Below are positions 46,102-53,082 of a DNA stretch of 64,000 bases, one piece after another; position 1 is the stretch's first letter; each line of letters starts with the position of its first letter. The translations under genes and the position numbers were made by a program. This DNA comes from Chitinophagaceae bacterium (GTDB taxonomy: Bacteria; Bacteroidota; Bacteroidia; Chitinophagales; Chitinophagaceae), in NCBI GenBank assembly GCA_021151685.1, contig JAGKWS010000005.1:1-64000 (forward strand), given 5' to 3'. The notes beneath the pieces are model-generated. The model saw nothing but the letters and a program-made list of their open reading frames with translations. It was not told the DNA's origin and did no database searches.

Positions 46102-46770
46102 TCACCGTCTGATAAGTACCCTAACACCTACCGGCACAAGGCTGTACAATTCGTCCATATCCTTGTTTTTCAGGGCTATGCAGCCATCTGTCCACCCCAC
46201 CCCGTTCTCTATCATATCATCTCCTCCCTTCCATACACCATGTATGCCCACATCGCCGCCGGGTTCGGCATTAGGAGGTATGGTACCACGTCGTTTCAGC
46301 AGCTCGAACCGAATCATGGACGAATCGTTCGGATAGTCTATGTGCATAAACCGGTTGTATCGACCACTGATGTGTTTATTGTCTATCCGGTACCAACCCT
46401 CTGGTGTGCGTCTGTCGCCCTTCATCATCTTGTTCTCCATAGGGCGTGGGCCAAAAACCACCTTATAAGAGCGCACTTTAGCACGTCGATAAAAGACATC
46501 CAACACATAACGCGACTTGGTGATAACCACCAGCAAGTGTTGTGGGTCCAGCGTATCGGCCTTCAGCGGCACATTCAGGCGGGCTACAGGGCGCAACACA
46601 CTCGTCTCTATTACTCTGCGCCCATTCAGCATGTACTGTATGGTACGTACAGTTTCACCATTCGCATTGCGATCTTCCTTCAGTACACGTACATCGGTAG
46701 GGGTAGTTTGCGCTACAACATGCGGGGCAAAATGGGGTGCAAAAAGCAGTACCAGCCATATTGCCAGCAT
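46102..46770 (-). CDS. L,D-transpeptidase (YkuD family)
   Basis: Periplasmic peptidoglycan-modifying enzyme of 222 residues. Signal peptide MLAIWLVLLFAPHFAPHVVAQ. The YkuD catalytic domain has HID and IHGVWKGG, and the catalytic Cys in WTDGCIAL, with Asp in place of the more common His before Gly-Cys; this variant is seen in YafK-like members. I chose the Met that opens the signal. An in-frame TTG at 46827 overlaps the upstream stop (TTGA), so the two genes are at least co-transcribed. Confidence 0.88.
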   Translation of the reverse strand: MLAIWLVLLFAPHFAPHVVAQTTPTDVRVLKEDRNANGETVRTIQYMLNGRRVIETSVLRPVARLNVPLKADTLDPQHLLVVITKSRYVLDVFYRRAKVRSYKVVFGPRPMENKMMKGDRRTPEGWYRIDNKHISGRYNRFMHIDYPNDSSMIRFELLKRRGTIPPNAEPGGDVGIHGVWKGGDDMIENGVGWTDGCIALKNKDMDELYSLVPVGVRVLIRR

Positions 46771-46823
46771 TCTGGTATGGTTTTGATACCTACCAATACT
46801 GCAAATACCTTCGGCTACACTTG

Positions 46824-47477
46824 TCAATTTCGTAGTTGGCGGTATTCTTTGTTAGTAATTATTTTATAGTCTTGCGGAATACTGAACATAGATGTAAGTA
46901 CCGGAGATGCCTCCATTTTCTCGGCAGTAAATACCATACTTACTCCATTCTCTTCTTTATAAGAAAACGTAAGGGGGATGAATGGCGCATCAGGAAAACG
47001 ATTCCATGTGTAGGGCAGGGCAGGTTTCCATTCCTTGTTGCATACAATGTCGGTAGTAGTGCTATCCTTATACATCAGTACGATACGGTAAACCGGCTGT
47101 CCTGCCTGTGGTTTAGCCAGCTTTTCTTCGCGCAGTATCCTGAAATCTTTGAACCGCTTCTGTTTTTTCAGCAGGTCGTCTTCCATATTCAGTTGTATGG
47201 CATACTTTTTCCCATCACGTTCCTGCAAGGTATAAAGTGTGTTCTTATTGCTATTTATAAGTGTTATATCGCGGTAGCCATTGTCCATTACCAGCTCTTT
47301 GCGCACCTGACCATCTTTGAAAAGAAAGGTATATGCCCCTTTGTATTTCTGACCATCGGCTGTACTCAATTCAACTTTATACACGATGTTACCCTCCGAA
47401 AATGGCTTTTGCGCATTGGCTTCTACCACACAAAGTGTGGCAATAACAAACATATATGCGAAAGTATTCCGGCTCAT
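46824..47477 (-). CDS. Secreted hypothetical protein (DUF4412-like)
   Basis: Not firmly recognised. 217 residues with a signal peptide (MSRNTFAYMFVIATLCVVEANA), then a beta-rich mature domain. The pattern GNIVYKVELSTADGQ..., AYTFLFKDGQVRKEL, DITLINSNKNTLYTL and a final MFSIPQDYKII resembles the DUF4412/GLPGLI-like periplasmic proteins common in Bacteroidota, which bind an unknown, probably hydrophobic, ligand. First gene of a two-gene unit with the L,D-transpeptidase. Confidence 0.7.
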   Translation of the reverse strand: MSRNTFAYMFVIATLCVVEANAQKPFSEGNIVYKVELSTADGQKYKGAYTFLFKDGQVRKELVMDNGYRDITLINSNKNTLYTLQERDGKKYAIQLNMEDDLLKKQKRFKDFRILREEKLAKPQAGQPVYRIVLMYKDSTTTDIVCNKEWKPALPYTWNRFPDAPFIPLTFSYKEENGVSMVFTAEKMEASPVLTSMFSIPQDYKIITNKEYRQLRN

Positions 47478-47629
47478 ATTTTGAATAATAACAGGTTAGG
47501 TACTGTCACCCCCCGTTTCGGGTTACAAATTACCACTATTATAACAATATTTAACCACATTTGTGCAGCAATCTTGTCTTGTGGGCGGCAAAACACGTAA
47601 ATTCGTTGCCCCACAACGATGGATTTTTA

Positions 47630-49315
47630 ATGAAGCGCATGAATAAAATGCCGGGAGCAAGGGCGTTTCTTGCCGGGGCACTGCTTACAGGTTCTGCACT
47701 GTTTTTTATACAGGCACGCACAGCCGACCCCTATTTCGAGATATCTAAGAATCTGGATATATATACCAATATATTTAAGGAGCTGAATACCTACTATGTA
47801 GACCCCATAGAGCCGGGCAAACTGGTAAAAACCGGGGTAGATGCTATGCTGATGGAGCTGGACCCTTACACCAACTTCATAACAGAAGCCGATATAGAAG
47901 ACTACGAATTTATGACCACCGGCAAGTATGGTGGCATTGGTGCCAACATGCAGCGCAAAGGCGATGAAATATACATTGCCGATGTGTACGAAAACAGCCC
48001 GGCGCAAATGGCGGGTTTGCACCCCGGCGACTTTGTAGAGAGCATAGATGGACAATCGCTGAAGGGGAAAAACGTGGAAGACCTTGGTTTGTTGCTGAAG
48101 GGCTCATCGGGTACGCAGGTGAAAATGAAAATACGGGATGCCTATACACAAGAAGTGTCTGAGAGGATACTAACCCGTGCTGAGATAGAAATATCGAGCG
48201 TACCCTATGCCGGTTTTGTAGGGCCACAAAACGGCTATGCTTATGTACGGCTCACCCAGTTTACACAGCATTGTGGCACGCTGGTACGCGATGCCTTTGA
48301 TAGCCTGAAAAATGCAAAACCAGACCTGAAAGGATTGGTATTGGACCTACGCAATAACCCCGGTGGCCTGTTGGATGAAGCCATAGTTACCTGCAACATC
48401 TTTATGGACAAAGGCCAGTCTGTACTTACTACCCGGTACAAAATTCCGGATATGGATAAGGAGTACAAGACAGCCCTGCCTGCATGGAACAAAGAGCTGC
48501 CATTGGCCGTACTGGTGAACAAATCTTCGGCTTCGGCATCAGAGATTGTTGCAGGGTCTATACAAGACTTGGACCGTGGAGTGGTAATAGGTGAACGCTC
48601 TTATGGCAAGGGATTGGTACAGGTTACAAGACCAGTAGGATTCAAATCGCAACTCAAGCTGACGGTGGCCCGCTACTATACCCCAAGTGGCCGCTGTATA
48701 CAGGCATTGGATTATACCCATCGCAATGCCGATGGTACGGTAAATGCCTTTGCCGACTCTATGAAGAAAACCTTCAAAACCCGTGCAGGCCGCAAGGTGC
48801 AAAGCGGTGGTGGTGTAACGCCCGATGTAGCAGTGAAGGATGATGCCATGAGCCTTGTGGCCGTGAACCTCTATAGCAAAAATTACATCTTCGACTATGC
48901 TACACAGTATGCATCCAAACACAAAACCATTGTAGATCCTTCTAAATTTTCACTCACAGAGGCCGAGTTCAACGAATTTGCCAAATGGGTAGAAAACAAA
49001 GACTTTTCTTACAAAACCACTACCGAATCTCAATTGGATTCGCTGAAAAAAACAGCATTGGAAGAGAAATATTTCGACAACATCAAGTCGGAATTTGAAG
49101 CTCTGAAAAACAAACTATCGCACGACAAAAAGCAAGACCTGCTGAAACACAAAGAGCAGGTGCGCCATGTGCTGGAAAGCGAGATAGCATCGCGCTACTA
49201 CTATGCCCGTGGCCGCATGGCACAAACTATGCAGTACGATAAGGAAATTGCGAAAGCAGTATCAATCCTCAGCTCACCAACAGAATACAATGCCCTGCTA
49301 AAACCAGGGAAGTAA
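47630..49315 (+). CDS. C-terminal processing peptidase (S41 family)
   Basis: S41 serine protease of the CtpA/Prc class, 561 residues. A non-cleaved or signal-type N-terminal helix (RAFLAGALLTGSALFFI) leads to a PDZ domain (GIGANMQRKGDEIYIADV...AGLHPGDFVESIDGQ) and the catalytic core, with Ser in NKSSASASEIVAGSIQD and Lys in ERSYGKGLVQ. The C-terminal 170 residues are helical and charged. It probably trims periplasmic or outer-membrane proteins. I chose MKRMNKMPG as start; the longer frame lacks any signal in the right place. Confidence 0.93.
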   Translation: MKRMNKMPGARAFLAGALLTGSALFFIQARTADPYFEISKNLDIYTNIFKELNTYYVDPIEPGKLVKTGVDAMLMELDPYTNFITEADIEDYEFMTTGKYGGIGANMQRKGDEIYIADVYENSPAQMAGLHPGDFVESIDGQSLKGKNVEDLGLLLKGSSGTQVKMKIRDAYTQEVSERILTRAEIEISSVPYAGFVGPQNGYAYVRLTQFTQHCGTLVRDAFDSLKNAKPDLKGLVLDLRNNPGGLLDEAIVTCNIFMDKGQSVLTTRYKIPDMDKEYKTALPAWNKELPLAVLVNKSSASASEIVAGSIQDLDRGVVIGERSYGKGLVQVTRPVGFKSQLKLTVARYYTPSGRCIQALDYTHRNADGTVNAFADSMKKTFKTRAGRKVQSGGGVTPDVAVKDDAMSLVAVNLYSKNYIFDYATQYASKHKTIVDPSKFSLTEAEFNEFAKWVENKDFSYKTTTESQLDSLKKTALEEKYFDNIKSEFEALKNKLSHDKKQDLLKHKEQVRHVLESEIASRYYYARGRMAQTMQYDKEIAKAVSILSSPTEYNALLKPGK

Positions 49316-49340
49316 TTGGTAGCCGGAGGGGTAAAACCCC

Positions 49341-49457
49341 TTAGAATAAAAGAATGGTGATGGAACCAACCAGAACGGTAAGCACAACGAATCCTACTAA
49401 TATATAAGTAGTGATATCGGTGCCCTTTACCAGACGTTCCTCTATTTTTGCATTCAT
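49341..49457 (-). CDS. 38-residue single-helix membrane microprotein
   Basis: Small ORF reading MNAKIEERLVKGTDITTY followed by one transmembrane helix (ILVGFVVLTVLVGSITILLF) that runs to the stop. A charged N-terminus in the cytoplasm and a short helix are typical of bacterial membrane microproteins. What makes it credible is a full Bacteroidota promoter (TTG-N19-TAGCTTTG) placed so that transcription would start at or within a few bases of the ATG, that is, a leaderless mRNA. Function unknown. Convergent with the S41 protease gene, 25 bp away. Confidence 0.6.
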   Translation of the reverse strand: MNAKIEERLVKGTDITTYILVGFVVLTVLVGSITILLF

Positions 49458-49462
49458 CCACA

Positions 49463-49492
49463 CAAAGCTACGGGTTTTACTATTCAGCACAA
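49463..49492 (-). promoter_or_regulatory. Promoter of the 38-residue microprotein
   Basis: On the minus strand TTG (49492-49490), 19 bp, then TAGCTTTG (49470-49463): an exact consensus match, 5 bp before the ATG at 49457. Confidence 0.65.
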
Positions 49493-50076
49493 ATTATTTT
49501 GCTGATAATTAAGCGTTTATGTTGTAAATCGGGTTTATATTCTATTTCTGCGAATGCATAACTGAAAAAGTAGATTGTTCGTAACAGGCGTATTTACCTG
49601 CACAATTATATATTTTCAGATAAATCTTGCGTGAAATAGAGTAAACGTAACGAAAGCAGAAAATAAGTTGTGAATAATAACAGGCCGACGGGCAACATCT
49701 TTGGTGCTGCCGTGCAGTGTATGTAGCACGGCAGCAAATGAGTAGAAATGCAAGGCACTATACAAAAAACGACACGAGCGAGCGCATGAGTGATGGTTTT
49801 ATGGGGGCTGTTCTGTGTTGTTTCTTGCGGGGCTTGGCGGCACAAGTAAAAAAGGTGAGCAGCATGTCGTGTTTTTGTTGCCGGCGGGTAGGCGATGGGC
49901 GGTAACGAGCATAGTGTACTGCTTTTGGCATATCGTTTACCGGCATCATGTAGTTGGTATAGTCTGGTTGCATTTCGTCAAGATTTATATTGGTTCACAA
50001 TCATTGTTTTTTCGCAATGTGGCACAGGCAAAAATTTGGGTATATTTTTCATGGTGCAGGTGTGGGCAACTTTTCA
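49493..50076. other. Spacer at the left side of the Mu-like module
   Basis: About 580 bp without a gene I can defend. It holds a strong hairpin (49705-49736) and, on the minus strand, a 71-codon frame (49758-49973) rich in Lys/Arg that could be a small phage protein but has no supporting motif. The left end of the module could lie here; no terminal repeats are visible. Confidence 0.4.
49705..49736. terminator. Strong hairpin at the left end of the Mu-like module
   Basis: TGCTGCCGTGC with GCACGGCAGCA, an 11-bp perfect stem around a 10-nt loop. No U-run follows on either strand, so it could be a factor-dependent terminator or a recombination-site relic. Confidence 0.45.
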
Positions 50077-50397
50077 TCAGGCGGCCATAGTGCTATGCAT
50101 CTTTTTCAGCAAGTTGTCTACTATCAGTGCTGCATAGCGGTGTTTCGTTACATCCATTTGGTTCCACAACTGGCAAAAGGCTATAGACTCGGGCTCGGTG
50201 AGCAACAGGGTATAGTTTTCCTGCCCCCTATCCAGCATTTCGGTCAGCCTGTTTTCCAAATCGTTCATATAGGCTATCAGCAATTCGGTATGTTCGGTAT
50301 CGGGCACAAACTCGTGGCGCACATCGCGGCATACATCACGCAGTGCCTCGGTTCTTTGCCTGCTTATGCGTAGACGGATACATCTCTTTTTAGCCAT
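50077..50397 (-). CDS. Hypothetical helical protein of the Mu-like module
   Basis: Not recognised. The 106-residue protein starts with a basic stretch (MAKKRCIRLRISRQR) and is otherwise predicted helical, with heptad-like hydrophobic spacing (LLIAYMNDLENRLTEMLDRG). Its start overlaps the end of the DnaA-like gene by 34 bp, so it belongs to the same operon. A DNA-binding or adaptor role is possible but not shown. Confidence 0.6.
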   Translation of the reverse strand: MAKKRCIRLRISRQRTEALRDVCRDVRHEFVPDTEHTELLIAYMNDLENRLTEMLDRGQENYTLLLTEPESIAFCQLWNQMDVTKHRYAALIVDNLLKKMHSTMAA

Positions 50398-50789
50398 GCC
50401 GATATAGATAGAATTGCAGCGTTATACTTTTTTACAAATGCCGGGTCGCGTACGTATATAAGGTTGTGTGCCTTGCTGATGCCGTGTATTACCGATGTAT
50501 GATCCTGACCTCCAAAATAGTTGGCTATCTGTTGTAGGGTAAGTGCCGGAAAGTAGCGACGCAGCAACATACCCGCCAGAAAGCGCATTTCTACAATGTT
50601 ACGGTCGCGTTTCTTCCAGCGGTAGCATTCCGGGTCCATGTCCAGAGCCAATGCTATTACGTGCAGCATGCGCGATGGGGTTTTCCACATTTGCTCGGTC
50701 GGGTACTGTACCGCATCGGGTACAATGGAAGCAGTATGGGTACTGTGTGCCAGCATTGCCTGTTGGTGATGTGTGGTGGCGTATTGCAT
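50364..50789 (-). CDS. DnaA domain IV-like DNA-binding protein
   Basis: A 141-residue protein whose second half (63-112) matches DnaA domain IV, the helix-turn-helix that binds DnaA boxes: RNIVEMRFLAGMLLRRY, LTLQQIANYFG and the signature GGQDHTSVIHGISKA (93-107). The AAA+ domain of DnaA is absent. Similar stand-alone domain IV proteins are found in Bacteroidota prophages and mobile elements. It lies 42 bp after the MuB-like ATPase in the same operon and may bring replication or target-site specificity to it (inference). Confidence 0.85.
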   Translation of the reverse strand: MQYATTHHQQAMLAHSTHTASIVPDAVQYPTEQMWKTPSRMLHVIALALDMDPECYRWKKRDRNIVEMRFLAGMLLRRYFPALTLQQIANYFGGQDHTSVIHGISKAHNLIYVRDPAFVKKYNAAILSISAWLKRDVSVYA

Positions 50790-50831
50790 AGTCTTTCTAT
50801 TTTATGTGTATATTGTTTTGTTTTTTGTTTA

Positions 50832-51686
50832 TCAGGCAGCTATACCAGTGCGCACTATCTGTGTTATAAGGCTGGTAGCTATGTGCAGGTTACCGTTGCT
50901 TTCTGTGGTTATGTAGGCAATGGTGTCTTCATCGTTCACGGCATTGGCGCGGCACACAGCCTGTACATCGGCCGGGGCGGCATTGCCCAGTGTTACAAAC
51001 CGCCTGCCGGTCATCTTGTATATGTCGTCAAAGCCGGGTTTCTTCAGCCGCACGCCTTCTACTATTCGGGTACGCAGGCTGCTATCGCCCATCAATATCA
51101 GCCCGGCCTGCCCGTTCAGGTACTCGGCCAGCAGCACTATCAGGTGCAGTACACGGTCCTTCAGCAGGTGTGCTTCATCTATTATTATCAGCGGTTGTGT
51201 TTTGGCGGCTATCAGCGTGGCGGCCATTTTCAGCCTGTCGGGGGTGCTTTCGGGTATATCGGTATAGTCACAAACTTGCAACAGGGCAGCTATAAAAGTC
51301 TTACGGTTGTAGGTGCTGCGGCCGGTTATATACACTACATTATTGTTGGTGCGGGCATACTGTGTAGTGCAAAAGGTTTTGCCGGTACCGGCGGCCATGG
51401 CCACACCATATACCATAGCATAGTTTTGGGCATCGTTCAGCAATACACGCAGCAGCAAACTGGCAGTTGTTTCGGCATATTTCCAGTCGCCACAGTAAAA
51501 GCCCACCTGGCGGGCCAGCATGCCCCATTGTGCTTCGCTTACCATATCCCAATTGTAGTTGGTAACCATGGCTACTGTGGTAGCACTTACCCCATCCATA
51601 CTATTGGCTACAGCATCGGCATTGGTATAGTGGGCAGCATAGCGTACCAGTGCGTCCTTTATTTGCTTCTTTTGTTCGTGGTTCAT
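50832..51686 (-). CDS. MuB-like AAA+ ATPase (transposition target protein)
   Basis: AAA+ ATPase of 284 residues, like Mu phage transposition protein B. The N-terminal ~65 residues form a lambda-repressor-like HTH (NADAVANSMDGVSATTVAMV, MLARQVGF), as in MuB. The ATPase domain shows Walker A GVAMAAGTGKT (94-104) and Walker B LIIIDEAHLL (166-175). In Mu, MuB binds target DNA, recruits transposase MuA and gives target immunity. Normally the muA gene precedes it; here there is only a 246-bp control region before the repressor, and no DDE transposase occurs anywhere in the window. Confidence 0.87.
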   Translation of the reverse strand: MNHEQKKQIKDALVRYAAHYTNADAVANSMDGVSATTVAMVTNYNWDMVSEAQWGMLARQVGFYCGDWKYAETTASLLLRVLLNDAQNYAMVYGVAMAAGTGKTFCTTQYARTNNNVVYITGRSTYNRKTFIAALLQVCDYTDIPESTPDRLKMAATLIAAKTQPLIIIDEAHLLKDRVLHLIVLLAEYLNGQAGLILMGDSSLRTRIVEGVRLKKPGFDDIYKMTGRRFVTLGNAAPADVQAVCRANAVNDEDTIAYITTESNGNLHIATSLITQIVRTGIAA

Positions 51687-51769
51687 GTTAGTGATATTTA
51701 AGTTATATTTTCAGCGATTCAGGTTTCGTCTATTTGCGTGCGGGTATATACTTGTTTCTATTTTTCTTG

Positions 51770-51856
51770 TCACCCTTGCCTATATGATGTACTCGTTTCC
51801 GACAATCTTATTGGCAAAATGTGACTGGCTTTTTGTATTTTTGATGATGTTGCCAT
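51770..51856 (-). CDS. Possible 28-codon leader ORF before the MuB-like gene
   Basis: MATSSKIQKASHILPIRL... ends in TGA overlapping a GTG that opens a second short basic ORF (20 codons, 51711-51773). The first ATG is about 12 bp past a TATCTTTG box. It could be a leader peptide, a remnant of a small early gene, or chance. Confidence 0.2.
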   Translation of the reverse strand: MATSSKIQKASHILPIRLSETSTSYRQG

Positions 51857-51858
51857 CT

Positions 51859-51871
51859 TTTGTGACACAAA
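51859..51871. promoter_or_regulatory. Candidate operator 1 (TTTGTG-A-CACAAA)
   Basis: A perfect 13-bp palindrome in the divergent control region. It overlaps the putative minus-strand -7 box (51868-51875). Its likely ligand is the S24 repressor encoded alongside. Confidence 0.45.
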
Positions 51872-51899
51872 GATATTCCAACTATTTTGTCATTTCCAA
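51868..51899 (-). promoter_or_regulatory. Candidate promoter of the MuB-like operon
   Basis: Minus-strand TTG (51899-51897), 21 bp, TATCTTTG (51875-51868). Spacing is 2 bp longer than ideal. It would give a leader of about 175 nt. Both elements are covered by the two candidate operators. Confidence 0.4.
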
Positions 51900-51911
51900 A
51901 TTTTTTGGAAA
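51893..51911. promoter_or_regulatory. Candidate operator 2 (TTTCCAAA-TTT-TTTGGAAA)
   Basis: A perfect 8+8-bp inverted repeat with a 3-bp spacer, between the repressor's own -7 box and the minus-strand -33 TTG. Its place suits autoregulation. Confidence 0.5.
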
Positions 51912-51920
51912 ATAAATTCC

Positions 51921-51928
51921 TAACTTTG
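51921..51928 (+). promoter_or_regulatory. -7 box of the S24 repressor gene
   Basis: TAACTTTG, 4 bp before the ATG at 51933. As Bacteroidota transcription starts about 7 bp after this box, the mRNA would be leaderless. Confidence 0.5.
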
Positions 51929-51932
51929 TATC

Positions 51933-52751
51933 ATGTTCCTTGCAAACAACCTTAAACATCTTCGCAAAAAAATGAGCAAAACGCAGGATGCGCTTAGCTC
52001 TGAGGTAGGTATAGGCCGTACCACCATTGCCAACTATGAAGCCGGCATCAGCGAACCCAATCTGGTAACGCTACGGTCTCTTGCCAATTATTTTGGCGTG
52101 ACGGTAGATGAGCTTTTGTCAAAAAATCTGGAAGATGACAAAAACGACGACAACAAGAGTACCGAAAAAGACATGATGCTGCGTGCCGTTTTTCCATCGG
52201 CCCCCAAAAATGAGTACAACGGCATGCCGCGCATCATAACGGTAGATGCTGCCGGTAATGACAATGTAGTGTATGTACCTGTAAAAGCGCGCGCCGGCTA
52301 CTTGCTGGGTTATGGCGATGCCGAGTTTATAGAAACGTTACCCACCTTCAGGCTGCCGGGCCTCAGCAATGCCACCTACCGCATGTTTGAAGTAGATGGC
52401 CCTTCTATGGCACCCAATGTGCTGCACGGCGACCGCATAATAGGCGAATGGGTAGATGCGCTGGATAAAATACGCGACAACCGGGTATATGTAATAGTAC
52501 ACAGCGGTGGCGTAGCAGTGAAGCGTGTAGTGAACCGGCTGAAAGAAAGGGGCAAGTTGTACCTGAAATCGGACACGGTAGTACACCGGCACGAGTTTCC
52601 TACGGTAGAGATAGACCCCGAAGATGTAAAAGAAGTATGGTATGGCCGCATGAAGATAAGCAGCGACTTCAGCGAACCAGCCGAAGTATACCACCGCCTT
52701 GCCGATCTGGAGCTGGATGTACTGGAAATGAAAAAAATGATAGGCAAGTAG
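51933..52751 (+). CDS. XRE/S24 (LexA/CI-like) self-cleaving repressor
   Basis: Phage-type repressor of 272 residues. Residues 5-64 form an XRE helix-turn-helix (LRKKMSKTQDALSSEVGIGRTTIANYEAG shape). The S24 domain has the Ala-Gly cleavage bond at 121-122 in VKARAGYL, the nucleophile Ser158 in DGPSMAP and the general base Lys197 in GVAVKRV. Such repressors self-cleave when activated RecA appears, so it should release its operators after DNA damage. It diverges from the MuB-like operon, as the Mu or lambda immunity repressor does from early genes. All catalytic residues are intact. Confidence 0.92.
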   Translation: MFLANNLKHLRKKMSKTQDALSSEVGIGRTTIANYEAGISEPNLVTLRSLANYFGVTVDELLSKNLEDDKNDDNKSTEKDMMLRAVFPSAPKNEYNGMPRIITVDAAGNDNVVYVPVKARAGYLLGYGDAEFIETLPTFRLPGLSNATYRMFEVDGPSMAPNVLHGDRIIGEWVDALDKIRDNRVYVIVHSGGVAVKRVVNRLKERGKLYLKSDTVVHRHEFPTVEIDPEDVKEVWYGRMKISSDFSEPAEVYHRLADLELDVLEMKKMIGK

Positions 52752-52843
52752 CCGGCACTTATACCCAATTGTAGCCCACAATACCCCACTGTGCCCCACT
52801 ATGTGGCACAAAAGTGCATTTGGCTACGTATTATTGCATTGGT

Positions 52844-53080
52844 ATGAAGTTTCTGCGCCTGTTTTTCCACAAAAGGGCCCTCATCAGCAGTCTGGTGTTT
52901 TCTGTGCCCATTACCTTGCTGTTTGCATGGCGGTACACGCATTTGCGTAGTATACCCCTGTTTGCATCAGAGGGCATTTCTGTGTTCGGGGTGTTTTTTG
53001 TGGTCAACTATATGATACTGCTTACCGGCTTTTATCTGCTGGCTGTACTGGCCAACCGAAAGCAGCAAATAGATGAATGA
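52844..53080 (+). CDS. Small membrane protein, two helices
   Basis: Not recognised. 78 residues from the ATG (MKFLRLFFHKR), with helices about 12-28 (LISSLVFSVPITLLFAW) and 43-64 (GVFFVVNYMILLTGFYLLAVLA). A GTG 10 codons earlier is in frame but lies in sequence rich in CCCAC repeats. It may belong to the right side of the Mu-like module or be a host gene; nothing decides this. Confidence 0.5.
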   Translation: MKFLRLFFHKRALISSLVFSVPITLLFAWRYTHLRSIPLFASEGISVFGVFFVVNYMILLTGFYLLAVLANRKQQIDE

Positions 53081-53082
53081 TA

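Noticed and set aside
49758..49973. A 71-codon minus-strand frame left of the Mu-like module
   Set aside because: Same direction as the module and basic, but no motif, no good start signal and no overlap with neighbours; left as part of the spacer entry.
50364..50789. Chromosomal dnaA or oriC
   Set aside because: Only domain IV is present and the neighbours are phage-like; no DnaA-box cluster, dnaN or AT-rich unwinding region.
50832..51686. IstB helper of an IS21 element
   Set aside because: The HTH N-terminus and DnaA_C/S24 neighbours fit MuB better, and no istA or IS21 end is present.
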